Part shown: in pieces, positions 36,427 through 45,374 of the stretch
How positions within the stretch are numbered: the stretch's first letter is position 1
Layout: each line of letters starts with the position of its first letter
DNA from: a virus
Strand: one strand, 5' to 3'
DNA length: 64,000 nucleotides
Virus record (IMG/VR): IMGVR_UViG_3300032311_001250
Location: 1-64,000 of that record
The notes under the pieces: generated by a model
What the model saw: the letters and a program-made list of their open reading frames with translations, nothing else
Told to the model about the DNA's origin: nothing
Databases searched by the model: none
Position numbers and translations under genes: made by a program

Positions 36427-38019
36427 CTACCTCCCTACAACCATCCAGGAAAACTGCGTGGCCGTAGTGTTTGAGCGAAGAATATAAATACTAAATCCAG
36501 TCAACGTAGTTCCTGAAAACGTTGGATCTTCGTAGGCCCACCAACTAATGTTGGAGCTTTTTGCTTCTGGGGTAACCAGAATGGAAAAGTCAGCAATTGT
36601 TGCCGTTGTCGCTTGCGAAGATTGCACGGAGAGACCCGTAACTGCGTACGAGGTGACAGTGTTTGCTACGGGAGTAATGCTTACTCGTCCAGAAGCGATA
36701 TTTGAAGAAGTAAGCATTCCGCGACTGCTAACTGACGCAAGAACTGTTCCCGAGCTGTTCTGCCAATCTTGCAGGTTAGCCGTTTGACTTGCCGCCGCCT
36801 TGACAATCAATCCTTTATTGGACGCAGAATTAACAGTGACCTGTTGCGGCGCCACGGTGAACGTATTGGCTGCAGCTTTTAGCGCTGCTGCATCGTATGC
36901 TGTCTTAACGCTATTTGCCGTTGCGGCAGCAGTTGTGCTGCTTGAAGAAACTGAGTCGACAAGCGCAACGTCAGGAGTTGTTGTGGAGCTATCAATCCAT
37001 ACATCACCCGAATTTGGCGAGGTCGGTGCCGTTCCGGCATACGTCACTTTTGCTTTTCCGGTAACAGCGCTTGGGACTGCTCCGGACAGTTTTGAAGCGT
37101 CGAGCGTGCTGGCGGTGGTAACAACATCAACACCCTCTACCGCAAGGGTTCCTGCTGCTGATCGAGAGAGGGTAGTATCGCTGGCATGACCAAGCTGAAT
37201 CGTACCAACACCAATTACAGCAGATGTTGATACCACAAACACGCCGAGGTTGTCAGATTTTAGCGGTACGGTTGCGGTGTCAATGGCAATGATAGGAGTT
37301 GAGGCATTACCAGTCCCGCCAGTTACCGTAACCCCTGTCCCTCCAGATACGGTTGCTGCGAAGTTTCCGCTGGTGATGTTTGCTGTTGAGTGGGAGTGGC
37401 CAGAAAGACTTACTGCTGTGCCACCCTGTGAGAGTGTTCCAGATGTTACGTTAAGACCGGTTGTAGCAACAGTTGCTCTCTCTGTTCCTCCAATATCAAA
37501 TGACAACGTGTCGTCAGAGGTAATGTAGTTTTTTCCTGCTTGCCCAACAAGTTCTAGCTCAGCAAATCCCGCCCCGCCAGCACTAACTCCAACTGTTACG
37601 CTCGCTGGACCAACTACTTCAAGTTGATGGGATGGTGCGTTGGTTCCAATACCAAACTTACCAGCGGGAGTAATACGCGCTCGTTCTGCACCACCTGTGC
37701 CAAACACAAGAGCACCGTTGGTCTCTGCGTTCCACAAATATCCGACATCGGTATCTGCCATAAGCAGGTACATACCGTCTTCGGCTCCAGACCCAGATGT
37801 GGTGTTCAAAAGTTGAACTTTGGAATTTGCCTTATTAATTTGGAGGTTATTTGTAAACGATCCAGTAGCCCCAGTCGCCGCAAGGTCTACCCAGGCGCCG
37901 TTGATGCGCGCATACACCTTGTTGTCGGTGGTGTCGTAATAAGCGTCACCGTTTACTGGCGACGACGGGGCCGTTGCCAGTGTTGGAAGGGTAATAGTAT
38001 TGCCTACAAACTTTGTCAT
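36427..38019 (-). CDS. Tail fibre protein, 530 aa
   Basis: N-terminus includes APSSPVNGDAYYDTTDNKVY and NGAWVDLA, the adaptor unit shared with the next fibre. A low-complexity shaft holds repeated segments (SQGGTAVSLSGHSHSTANI, GVTVTGGTGNASTPIIAID, PLKSDNLGVFV). C-terminal end is compact beta (SWWAYEDPTFSGTTLTGFSIYILRS). Typical of trimeric phage fibres. Paralogous to the gene at 38,029. Confidence 0.68.
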   Translation of the reverse strand: MTKFVGNTITLPTLATAPSSPVNGDAYYDTTDNKVYARINGAWVDLAATGATGSFTNNLQINKANSKVQLLNTTSGSGAEDGMYLLMADTDVGYLWNAETNGALVFGTGGAERARITPAGKFGIGTNAPSHQLEVVGPASVTVGVSAGGAGFAELELVGQAGKNYITSDDTLSFDIGGTERATVATTGLNVTSGTLSQGGTAVSLSGHSHSTANITSGNFAATVSGGTGVTVTGGTGNASTPIIAIDTATVPLKSDNLGVFVVSTSAVIGVGTIQLGHASDTTLSRSAAGTLAVEGVDVVTTASTLDASKLSGAVPSAVTGKAKVTYAGTAPTSPNSGDVWIDSSTTTPDVALVDSVSSSSTTAAATANSVKTAYDAAALKAAANTFTVAPQQVTVNSASNKGLIVKAAASQTANLQDWQNSSGTVLASVSSRGMLTSSNIASGRVSITPVANTVTSYAVTGLSVQSSQATTATIADFSILVTPEAKSSNISWWAYEDPTFSGTTLTGFSIYILRSNTTATQFSWMVVGR

Positions 38020-38028
38020 AGGCGTATC

Positions 38029-39996
38029 TTACCCGATAACGACGACTCTGTACGTCCCCGCAAGGCTAATTGTGACCGTCAGGGTATTTGTCGTGGCCGT
38101 TACAATGTCACAGAAAACCTGGGCATCTGTTGAGTCATAAACAGAAACGACAACTGCCTTTGTCCCAAGGAGGTGGGTGACCGTCTTGGCCTCACCGGCA
38201 GTCCAGGTGGCGCTGGTGTTGTAGCGAAGCGCGCCGCCGCGGGTCGAGTCAATTGCCGTACCCTGCCACGTACCAGCAGAGATCGTGCCAACGGTCGTGA
38301 TGCTGTCGTCACCGCTGTATGTTCCGCCAGCCACTGCCGCTAGTGTCGCGTTGTATGCCTGCACGTTTGAGCCAATTGCAAGCCCAAGGTTAGTTCTTGC
38401 CGTCGCAGCATCACTTGCGCCCGTACCGCCATCGGCAACTGCAATATCGGTGCCATTCCAAACGCCAGCAACAATTGTTCCAACAGATGTTAGGCTTGAT
38501 CCGATAACTCCGCTGCCAAGCGCGCTTCCGCTAAGAACCGTAGTGCCTGCAACCTTAAAGGTCTTGCCGGTAGCGAGATCAAGGTGCTCGGATGATGTCC
38601 ACGAGTCAGTTGCGTCAACCCAGTTAAGTGTCTTGTCCGTTGTGCCCTTCAGGGTAATACCGCCGCCGTCAGCAGTTGTATCGGTTGGGCTTGCAACAGA
38701 GCCAAGCTCGATGTTCTTGTCGTCAACGGTAAGCGTCGTCGAATTGAGCGTCGTGGTTGTTCCGTTAACCGTAAGGTCGCCAGAAAGCACAAGGCTTGTA
38801 CCAGTTGCTGCGCCAATGTTTGGCGTGACCAGGGTTGGTGTATTGGCAAAGACCAGCGCACCAGTGCCCGTCTCGTCAGAGATGACACCAGCAAGTTCGC
38901 TGGACGATGTTGCAGCAAACGCGCTAAGCTTGTTATTGGTAAGCGCAATCGTACCGCTTGCATCAGGTAGGGCAATGGTGCGATCCGCTGTTGGATCTGT
39001 TGCTTCAAGTCGTGTTTCGTAGGCGTCGTCTGTTGCTCCTTCAAACTCAATCCCATGAGTAACCGGAAGACGAATTCCGTGAATAACTGGCGTGCTGGCA
39101 GTAGCGGTAAGCGTTACTCCGTCAAGAGTTGCGCTTGTCCCAAATACCAATGCCCCAGTTCCGGTTTCTCCAGTAACCGCGCTTGCAAGGTTTGCCGACG
39201 TTGGCGTGGCAAGGAAGGTGGCAACGCCAGTGCCAAGTCCAGAAACACCTGTGCCAATTGGGAGGCCAGTGGCATTTGTGAGGACACCGCTTGCCGGAGT
39301 GCCAAGTGCAGGAGTAATGAGGGTTGGGCTATTTGCAAAAACCAACGCGCCAGTGCCAGTTTCGTCAGAAATTACCCCGGCAAGCTCAGAAGAGGATGTT
39401 GCAGCAAATACGCTAAGCTTGTTTCCGGTCAGTGCAACCGTACCAGTTGTGGCCGGAAGCGTAATGACGGTGCCGGTTCCGGCAATAGCGGTAGGGATAA
39501 TTTGAGCGCTGCCAGAGGTAGATCCAGGAAGGGTGATGCTCGAAATGCCGGTAAGGGCAAGGTTTGCAGAGGCGCGATTAAGAGCAACGCTCGTCGTACC
39601 AATGTAATGCACATCTGACGGATTGGCCTTAGCAGCGGCTGTGTCGTAGGCAGTCTTTACGCTGTTTGGTGTAGCAGCGGTGCTTGTACTGGTGCTACTT
39701 GTTGAATCCGTGAGCTGAACGGCGCCCTTCTGGGTAGTCGAGGCATCCTGAATGCTGATGGTTGGCGTATTCCCGCCAGTAGATGCAAGCGGGCTAGAGG
39801 CGCTAACAGAAGTGACGGTGCCGCCGCCAGTTGCGAGTGTAACCCAGGCAGCTCCGTCATAGACCTTGATAGCATCAGAAACGGTATTGTAATAAATCTG
39901 GCCCTGAACCGGAGAGGCAGGATCGGTGGCAAGGTTCTGGATTGCCGCGTTTTGCAGCTCATTTTTCTGGAGGTCTAGGTTGGTTAGAAACTTCAC
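38029..39996 (-). CDS. Tail fibre protein with internal repeats, 655 aa
   Basis: Opens MKFLTNLDLQKNELQNAAIQ, then the adaptor SPVQGQIYYNTVSDAIKVYDG. The shaft repeats the unit KLS.FAATSSSELAGVISDE-TGTGALVFAN-PTL.TP twice, plus GETGTGALVFGTSATLDGV. Further shaft motifs are TTTTLNSTTLTVDDKNIELG and ADGGTGASDAATARTNLGLA, common in fibres of many phages. The C-terminal strand set ends SLAGTYRVVVIG. Confidence 0.7.
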   Translation of the reverse strand: MKFLTNLDLQKNELQNAAIQNLATDPASPVQGQIYYNTVSDAIKVYDGAAWVTLATGGGTVTSVSASSPLASTGGNTPTISIQDASTTQKGAVQLTDSTSSTSTSTAATPNSVKTAYDTAAAKANPSDVHYIGTTSVALNRASANLALTGISSITLPGSTSGSAQIIPTAIAGTGTVITLPATTGTVALTGNKLSVFAATSSSELAGVISDETGTGALVFANSPTLITPALGTPASGVLTNATGLPIGTGVSGLGTGVATFLATPTSANLASAVTGETGTGALVFGTSATLDGVTLTATASTPVIHGIRLPVTHGIEFEGATDDAYETRLEATDPTADRTIALPDASGTIALTNNKLSAFAATSSSELAGVISDETGTGALVFANTPTLVTPNIGAATGTSLVLSGDLTVNGTTTTLNSTTLTVDDKNIELGSVASPTDTTADGGGITLKGTTDKTLNWVDATDSWTSSEHLDLATGKTFKVAGTTVLSGSALGSGVIGSSLTSVGTIVAGVWNGTDIAVADGGTGASDAATARTNLGLAIGSNVQAYNATLAAVAGGTYSGDDSITTVGTISAGTWQGTAIDSTRGGALRYNTSATWTAGEAKTVTHLLGTKAVVVSVYDSTDAQVFCDIVTATTNTLTVTISLAGTYRVVVIG

Positions 39997-40006
39997 GTTT
40001 TCCCCC

Positions 40007-40459
40007 TCAGTTCAGGTAGGCTTTTCCGCCGAAGGCGGCAACAAACGTCAACCGCAGGCTATTATTGTCAAGATACTCAATGTTGCCGTAGACCACACTA
40101 CCCGCAGAATCTACAACCATTACGGAGGGAAAACAGTTCAAGTTGTGCGTAATTGTCCAAGTGGCAGATGAGGTATTCTGATTATGCGTGTAGGTTGTAT
40201 GAGATGCTCCAGTTCCCTGCGGGCCCTGCGGTCCGGTTGCGCCCTGTGGTCCTTGCGGGCCCTGCGGGCCGTTTGATCCGACAAAACCATCATCGCCTTT
40301 ATCGCCTTTTGGTCCCTGCAGCCCAACAGAGGCCACGGTTACGCTATTGGTGGTTTGGCTGGCTGTAATGGTGTTGGCGGATGGAGAGACGGTAACCGTG
40401 TTATCCGCCTCTTCGGTGACCGTTAGATTAATGTCGACAATATTTACATCAGGGCTCAT
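40007..40459 (-). CDS. Collagen-like tail protein, 150 aa
   Basis: Contains about 14 Gly-X-Y triplets (GPKGDKGDDGFVGSNGPQG onward), which form a collagen-type triple helix. A C-terminal beta cap follows (TWTITHNLNCFPSVMVVDSAG, RLTFVAAFGGKAYLN). Trimeric rod linking tail parts. Overlaps the upstream gene by ATGA-type coupling (40,456-40,459). Confidence 0.75.
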   Translation of the reverse strand: MSPDVNIVDINLTVTEEADNTVTVSPSANTITASQTTNSVTVASVGLQGPKGDKGDDGFVGSNGPQGPQGPQGATGPQGPQGTGASHTTYTHNQNTSSATWTITHNLNCFPSVMVVDSAGSVVYGNIEYLDNNSLRLTFVAAFGGKAYLN

Positions 40460-40803
40460 CGGGTAACTTCTCCGGTGACAATGAAGTCTCCGGAGATCAG
40501 CTTCGTAACGACGCCAGCACCAGAGACGAGCTCAAGATCGTAAACATAATTTCCGGCAGCAACAACTGTCAAAGCTGCCGCAGGAATAGCAATGGCAACT
40601 GTCCCAGCTGCTCCGCCAAGCGTAATCCCGCTTGCACTGGTCAGGGTTATAACGGCATCTGCGGACCCGGCTGATCGTCGCACCTGCATCCGGGCTGAAT
40701 ATCCCGTAATATTAATAGCCGTTCCGGAGGAATTGGCGTATGTGAGCGTGGCGGTATAGTCTGTGCCCTGCTCAGCGGCGATATCATATGTCGATGCGGC
40801 CAT
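40456..40803 (-). CDS. Ig-like baseplate/fibre-associated protein, 115 aa
   Basis: All-beta protein: DIAAEQGTDYTATLTYANSSG, GYSARMQVRRSAGSADAVIT, YVYDLELVSGAGVVTKLISG, ending VTGEVTR. This matches a frequent small phage protein encoded beside fibres (upper-baseplate or Ig-like module). It is first of the fibre operon. The exact role is inferred. Confidence 0.6.
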   Translation of the reverse strand: MAASTYDIAAEQGTDYTATLTYANSSGTAINITGYSARMQVRRSAGSADAVITLTSASGITLGGAAGTVAIAIPAAALTVVAAGNYVYDLELVSGAGVVTKLISGDFIVTGEVTR

Positions 40804-40892
40804 ATTGGGCTCCCTTGCTATCAGGCATCTAGGGGATGCTCTGTCCTGTGAATCCTATGGTTTCCCCATCTAGCCGACAAGATTGACCAGTT

Positions 40893-41234
40893 CTACCCGT
40901 TGAGATCGACTCTAAGCTTGCGGAGCGACGCCGCTGCGGCCTCAAAGGCCCTAACTTGCAAATCAATAGCCTCTGAAAGCTTTTTGGTTGCCACGGTAAC
41001 GGTAACCATTGCCTCGGCCTCTTCTTGATCAATAGCCATGAGCCTAGACTTAATCTTGTTATACGCTCGACTTCGCATAGGAACTCCTGCGGCTGCATAG
41101 CAGCGCATAGTCTCCGGCGTAAGGCCAAAATCTGGCGAAGCGACGCGACACGCCTCCGTTACGCTGCGATACTCTGGGTAGTCTTTGGCAAGGAGTCGCT
41201 GCAGATCTCCGCCGGTAATTCTTGTTCGGTTCAT
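40893..41234 (-). CDS. Hypothetical DNA-binding-like protein, 113 aa
   Basis: Start at 41,234 (MNRTRITGGD) is set by RBS GAGGTG 5 nt upstream; a longer frame to 41,288 has none. The sequence has a helical middle (VTEACRVASPDFGLTPETMRCYAAAG) that could be a helix-turn-helix, then Ala-rich helices. Located between fibre genes and the divergent terminase promoter. Confidence 0.6.
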   Translation of the reverse strand: MNRTRITGGDLQRLLAKDYPEYRSVTEACRVASPDFGLTPETMRCYAAAGVPMRSRAYNKIKSRLMAIDQEEAEAMVTVTVATKKLSEAIDLQVRAFEAAAASLRKLRVDLNG

Positions 41235-41241
41235 CTGCACC

Positions 41242-41493
41242 TCAGTAGTAGTCTGAGCATGAGGCAAAGTAGCCACATGAGCATACAAGCTTGCACTTTT
41301 GATCAGAAAGTTCCTGCCCGCAATTCAGGCATGTCCTGACAAGAGCTTCTTGCTGGCCACAATTGTAGCAAGTTTCCCTGGAGAGTGCGTGCTTTTGGCA
41401 CGACCATTGGGCCTGTTTGCACTTTGCACATGCCTGTGTCAAGAATAGATTTTCTGTTTGTGCGCAGAAGTAGCAACGGATGCTGTGTGGCAT
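41242..41493 (-). CDS. Cys-rich double zinc-ribbon protein, 83 aa
   Basis: Eleven cysteines plus histidine in CxxC-type pairs (CYFC, CAKC, CYNCG, CLNCG, CSCG) suggest two or three zinc sites. No RBS precedes ATG 41,493. Instead TATACT lies 7 nt upstream, so a leaderless message is likely. Transcribed away from the terminase genes. Confidence 0.65.
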   Translation of the reverse strand: MPHSIRCYFCAQTENLFLTQACAKCKQAQWSCQKHALSRETCYNCGQQEALVRTCLNCGQELSDQKCKLVCSCGYFASCSDYY

Positions 41494-41501
41494 GCGGGTC
41501 A

Positions 41502-41508
41502 GTATACT
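41502..41508. promoter_or_regulatory. Palindromic -10 element shared by divergent leaderless genes
   Basis: AGTATACT (41,501-41,508) is self-complementary, giving TATACT on both strands. It lies 6 nt before the + ATG (41,515) and 7 nt before the minus ATG (41,493). Both transcripts would start at or near their start codons. No ribosome site is visible on either side. Confidence 0.55.
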
Positions 41509-41514
41509 ATCTTT

Positions 41515-42033
41515 ATGGCAAAGCGTGGGCGCGTAGGCGCCGAGCAGCTTACTGCTCTACGGGAAAAGATCAAGGGACTGCACCTTCAGGGCGTCCCTTT
41601 GCCGGAAATCGCCACGGCATTGCAGCTATCGCCGGAAACTGTCCGCAAGCATATTTACGTCATCCGTAAGCAGTGGTCGGAAGAAGGCCCTGACGCCGCC
41701 CAGTCCAGGATGGAGCTTCTTCAGCGTGTCAACCTAATTGGGAAGATGGCAGCTGCTGGCGCTGCACGAGCTCGTGGATCAAAAGAAGAGGCGACGTTTC
41801 TAAAACTCCAGCTTGAGGTGGTTGATCGCCTTGCCAAGTTAACCGGCGCGTACATGGGCGAAGGAATCCAGAGCATTAAAAACACCACAAATATGGCCAT
41901 TCAGATCAACCAGGCCACGCATGAAATTGATAATCTGCCTCCGGAAGAGCTGGCCAAGAGGTTGCAGATGTGGGCGGATGAGGTTACGGAGAATCTACGG
42001 GTGATTGATGGAACAGCAGAAGAGCGTAAATAG
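41515..42033 (+). CDS. terS: Terminase small subunit
   Basis: 172 residues directly before the large subunit. An N-terminal HTH (LHLQGVPLPEIATALQLSPE then TVRKHIYVIRKQW) would bind packaging-site DNA. A helical oligomerisation segment follows (RVNLIGKMAAAGAARARGSKEEATFLKLQ) and an acidic C-terminus (DNLPPEELAKRLQMWADEV) probably contacts the large subunit. Start at 41,515 follows the -10 box. Upstream in-frame ATG at 41,458 is not supported. Confidence 0.75.
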   Translation: MAKRGRVGAEQLTALREKIKGLHLQGVPLPEIATALQLSPETVRKHIYVIRKQWSEEGPDAAQSRMELLQRVNLIGKMAAAGAARARGSKEEATFLKLQLEVVDRLAKLTGAYMGEGIQSIKNTTNMAIQINQATHEIDNLPPEELAKRLQMWADEVTENLRVIDGTAEERK

Positions 42034-43435
42034 CAGCTACCGGGATTGGCTTCGGGTCAAGGCCCAGACATCCGATGCGGCATTTGCCGAATACGTTAGC
42101 GGCTTGGTGTTTCCGCGACATCTTCGTGAGATGGAGCAATTCTTGGACAAAAACGACCGTGGGCTTGTGCTCATGCCCCGTGGACACGCCAAGACAACGC
42201 AGTTGATCCATCGGGCCGCCCGAATGATTGGCCTGACCAAAGGGAAAGTAAGGATTGGCGTGCTAACTGCCGTTATGTCTGATGCCCTTGCGCGTTCTCG
42301 AGCCATCAAGGCCCTCATTGAGTCGCCCTTCTTTGCCGAGGTATTTCCCTGGGCACAAGATGGCGTCATTGGCTCAAAGTGGACCGATGAGGTCTGGACG
42401 GTGAAGGGGGCCAACCTTGGAAAGGACTCCACTTGCTTTGCCGATGGTCTTGGTTCGATCAAACCTGGTGCCCGTCTTGACATTCTTTTTGCGGACGACA
42501 TGGTTGGACTGAAGGAAAATGCCACGTCCGGGCAAAGGCAAAAGGCAAGCGAGACTTATTGGCAGGTTGTTGACCCAATGCTTGTCCCCAAGGCAAAACG
42601 CTGGTACATCGGCACGCGATGGCACGAGGATGACTTTTACGCAGAGCTGATTAATAAAGGTGTCCAACACTATCAGCGACGGGCCCTAGAAGATGACAAG
42701 GTGCTTTGGCCAGAAATGTATACGGTTGCCGATATGGAGCAGAAGAAACAGGAGCTCGGCACGCCGATCTTCATGCTGCAGTTTCAAAACGATGTGACCT
42801 CCATGGGCGGCAATATCTTCCGGTACGACTATTTCCAGCGTGTTGATCGTGTGCCGGAAGGCGCTCGTAGGATTGGCGTCGACCTTGCTTCTTCCTCGAG
42901 CGAAAGAAGCGACTACACCGCTGCCGTAGAGATTCTGGAAGACTCTGAGCACAACCTATACATTGTGGGTGCTTGGAGGGCTCGACTCCAAGAGGGACAC
43001 CGGGCCTGGCTTACCGGAATTAACAACGATGGCAGCATCAATGAGGAGCGCGGACCCCGGATGCTTTGGCCCCAGCGACTCGTCGGCCTCAAGGGGCTAG
43101 ACCCAGAGCTCGATGACGTGCGATTCTTCGAGTCTATGAACATCGAGGCCGTTCAGCACCAAAGTACGTTTGTGCGAGAAATCCTGTCGACAACAAGCTT
43201 GCCTGCTCGCGCCGTTCGACCGGACAAAGACAAGGTGTCAAGAAGCCGGGCGCTGGCCGCCAGGTACGAGGCAGGAAAAGTGTTTCACGTGAATAATGCC
43301 CCAGGGATTTCCGACCTGGAGTCCGAGATGCTGGCATTTCCCAATGGTCAGCATGATGACATGGTAGATGCCTTGGTGTATGCCTCAGACCTTGGGGGAT
43401 CTGGTTTTTACTTTACCTCAGCCAAGAGGTATTAG
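42008..43435 (+). CDS. terL: Terminase large subunit
   Basis: 475 residues. Walker A PRGHAKTT (57-64), Walker B ending D163-D164 (LDILFADD), and the RNase H-like nuclease with D292 (GVDLAS), D302 and the C-terminal cluster HDDMVDA (449-455). ATP-driven packaging motor and genome cutter. Overlaps the small subunit by about 26 nt. Unusually, it is about 40 kb downstream of the capsid genes and no portal gene adjoins it. Confidence 0.93.
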   Translation: MEQQKSVNSSYRDWLRVKAQTSDAAFAEYVSGLVFPRHLREMEQFLDKNDRGLVLMPRGHAKTTQLIHRAARMIGLTKGKVRIGVLTAVMSDALARSRAIKALIESPFFAEVFPWAQDGVIGSKWTDEVWTVKGANLGKDSTCFADGLGSIKPGARLDILFADDMVGLKENATSGQRQKASETYWQVVDPMLVPKAKRWYIGTRWHEDDFYAELINKGVQHYQRRALEDDKVLWPEMYTVADMEQKKQELGTPIFMLQFQNDVTSMGGNIFRYDYFQRVDRVPEGARRIGVDLASSSSERSDYTAAVEILEDSEHNLYIVGAWRARLQEGHRAWLTGINNDGSINEERGPRMLWPQRLVGLKGLDPELDDVRFFESMNIEAVQHQSTFVREILSTTSLPARAVRPDKDKVSRSRALAARYEAGKVFHVNNAPGISDLESEMLAFPNGQHDDMVDALVYASDLGGSGFYFTSAKRY

Positions 43436-44421
43436 TAGTCGGTGCACCAAATCCAATCGCAGAAATCAGGTGTCCCAAGGTCTTCACTCGTATAAAGCTG
43501 AAGTAGCGACGATGTCGTATTGGGCCTACGTGCGATGTCAATGCTGTCTGAGGTATAGGACATCATCTCGTAAAATCCTTCCTCTGTAGTTCCCTCAATA
43601 TGTTCTGCAAAGGCGATGATGGCCCCAGAAACAAAAGGCGCAGCAAAAGATGTTCCGCTTGAAATCTGCGGACCGGAAAAACCAAACGGTTCAACCTGGG
43701 CCCCCGGGGCGTAGAGCGCGACACACTCCCCAAAGTTTGAGCTGGTCCACGGCAAGTCATAGATTGTGCTTGCTGCGACGGTTACGGCAAGGTCTTCTGT
43801 GCAGCCGAGCCTGGCTGGCGAGTACCTGATTGAGTCTCGGCGGTCGTTTCCGGCAGCGATGACTACCGGAATCCCGAGATTTGTTAGCGCACGGACTGCG
43901 TTGTCAATTGCAGTTGAAATCTTTCCGCCAAAACTGAGGTTAACAACGCTCCTGGCCGGATCTGCGTTCTGCGCAATCCAATTAAGTCCGGCAATGATTT
44001 TTGAGTTCACGCCCCGGCCGGTACAGGCAAGCACCCTCACGGAAACAACTGCTGCCTTTTGGGCAATCCCAACCCCGGCGCCGGCAACAAGCGAAGCAAC
44101 TCGTGTTCCGTGGCCGCTTCCGCAGTCCTCAAATGTACCGCCGACAAATGACTTTCCGGTAACCCCGCCAGGAAACTCTTCGGTGTCCTCAACGCCAGTA
44201 TCTACAACGTATACCGTATATCCAAAACCAACGTTTTCTCCGTCCCACGAGTATCCATCGGTAATCCTTCCGCCGATCCAGAAATCTTCTGGTTCGACAA
44301 TGCGGTCCAATGCCCAATCGGTCGCCTCCATATACCCTTCTGCTGCTGTGCCAAACGATGGGAACAGAAAAGAGGCAGAGGCGATGATTGAAAGGATCAG
44401 GCGCACGAATTGCACCCGCAA
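43432..44421 (-). CDS. Secreted subtilisin-family (S8) serine protease
   Basis: 329 residues. Signal peptide about 1-27 (VRLILSIIASASFLFPSFGTAA). Catalytic triad D74 (YVVDTGV), H104 (GSGHGTRVAS) and S258 (SSGTSFAAP), with oxyanion N192 (AAGN). Proteinase-K-like layout (SVRVLACTGRGVNSKIIAGL, VVNLSFGG). The mature part follows the signal peptide immediately, so the usual I9 pro-domain is missing. Converges on the terminase gene (4-bp overlap). An exported protease on a phage could process surface or fibre proteins or attack host surface layers; that is inference. Confidence 0.85.
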   Translation of the reverse strand: MRVQFVRLILSIIASASFLFPSFGTAAEGYMEATDWALDRIVEPEDFWIGGRITDGYSWDGENVGFGYTVYVVDTGVEDTEEFPGGVTGKSFVGGTFEDCGSGHGTRVASLVAGAGVGIAQKAAVVSVRVLACTGRGVNSKIIAGLNWIAQNADPARSVVNLSFGGKISTAIDNAVRALTNLGIPVVIAAGNDRRDSIRYSPARLGCTEDLAVTVAASTIYDLPWTSSNFGECVALYAPGAQVEPFGFSGPQISSGTSFAAPFVSGAIIAFAEHIEGTTEEGFYEMMSYTSDSIDIARRPNTTSSLLQLYTSEDLGTPDFCDWIWCTDY

Positions 44422-44735
44422 ATAGTTACCGGAGAAAAATTAACGCGCTCATCAAAAGTTGCAAATACCGGCATACCGGGCTGCAGGTACGCGCCTTCTA
44501 CATTGAAGGAGATGTACTCATCGGCCTCAAGGTATGGGTCAAATCCATCCTCCTGATCCTGGTCGCGGCTTTGCTCCTGCTCAATAATTTCTTGCGCCAT
44601 CTTTTTAACCATCTTGTCTCGGTCGTAAATTGCAACCACTTTTTGCCCATCAGATCCAAGAAAAATGTTGCCGTGACCAACCAGGCAGTCATCCCATCCG
44701 TCCGCATAGAGAACGTCGTCAATCTTTTCGATCAT
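44397..44735 (-). CDS. Hypothetical acidic protein, 112 aa
   Basis: Starts with RBS GAGGTAG. Contains a beta region (VLYADGWDDCLVGHGNIFLG, KVVAIYDRDKMVKKMAQEII), an acidic QEQSRDQDQEDG stretch, and a C-terminal CGCNSC. Overlaps the subtilisin gene start by 25 nt and is probably co-transcribed with it. No family recognised. Confidence 0.65.
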   Translation of the reverse strand: MIEKIDDVLYADGWDDCLVGHGNIFLGSDGQKVVAIYDRDKMVKKMAQEIIEQEQSRDQDQEDGFDPYLEADEYISFNVEGAYLQPGMPVFATFDERVNFSPVTICGCNSCA

Positions 44736-44737
44736 GC

Positions 44738-45097
44738 TTAGCTACCTCGCAGTTCAAACAAACTCTTTTTACGGCACTGAACGCAGTAATTGTTCGAGTG
44801 CTTGGGCGAGAGGGTATTCGACTCCATCCTGCCCGACTCAATTACGTTCTGACACTTTGTGCATACCCACCCGGTAAGAGTGGAGATCTTCACCGTGCTC
44901 AGCTTATATTCCACAAGCGGCGTTGCGTCATTGCTCATTCGCTGTGCAATGACATTTCCCTCGTTGCGCAGCTCGTTGATGAGTGCGGACCATCGAGGAA
45001 GTCCGAGCTGCGACGACAACAACTTTTGACTGACCCACGTATCTGCGTGCTTCAGCAGGAATTCCTTCAGGCGCTTCTTATCTTGCGGGTCAGACAC
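44738..45097 (-). CDS. Winged-helix plus zinc-ribbon protein, 119 aa
   Basis: Helical N-terminus (KKRLKEFLLKHADTWVSQKLL, GLPRWSALINELRNEGNVIA) reads as a winged helix. A ribbon with C-x2-C (WVCTKCQNVIESG) and a second C-x2-C (YCVQCRK) follows. The GTG start at 45,097 is chosen because GGAGG lies 6 nt upstream and the upstream gene stops inside it. A longer frame to 45,139 has no such site. Likely transcriptional regulator. Confidence 0.6.
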   Translation of the reverse strand: MSDPQDKKRLKEFLLKHADTWVSQKLLSSQLGLPRWSALINELRNEGNVIAQRMSNDATPLVEYKLSTVKISTLTGWVCTKCQNVIESGRMESNTLSPKHSNNYCVQCRKKSLFELRGS

Positions 45098-45374
45098 GCT
45101 TGCCTCCATATGCAATAACCATCTGATTGGCCCATGCATAAGCCTGCATCTCGCACTCCTCGATGTTGGTGTGGCTTGTTGTAATTTGTTTCATATCTTC
45201 TCCGAGAATCATACCGGCATGCATCATGAGCTTTCCGGTCTTCTTGTTTTTTGCAATCACGCAAAATCCGCTGTGCTTTTCCTGGTTGCGCTTTGCCCCA
45301 ATAACCTTGGCCATAAGGCCAACGAAGTCGTCAAGCTCATTAGTCGCCTGTTGGATGTCGCGCTGGCTAACCAT
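45090..45374 (-). CDS. Hypothetical protein, 94 aa
   Basis: Helix-rich start (QQATNELDDFVGLMAKVIG), then strands (SGFCVIAKNKKTGKLMMHAG). Overlaps neighbours on both sides by a few bases, so it is part of one polycistron from 46,332 to 43,432. No family recognised. Confidence 0.6.
   Translation of the reverse strand: MVSQRDIQQATNELDDFVGLMAKVIGAKRNQEKHSGFCVIAKNKKTGKLMMHAGMILGEDMKQITTSHTNIEECEMQAYAWANQMVIAYGGKRV

Noticed and set aside
36548-37528. Several + strand frames opposite the fibre genes
   Set aside because: They mirror Ser/Thr/Ala-rich fibre codons and have no start signals.
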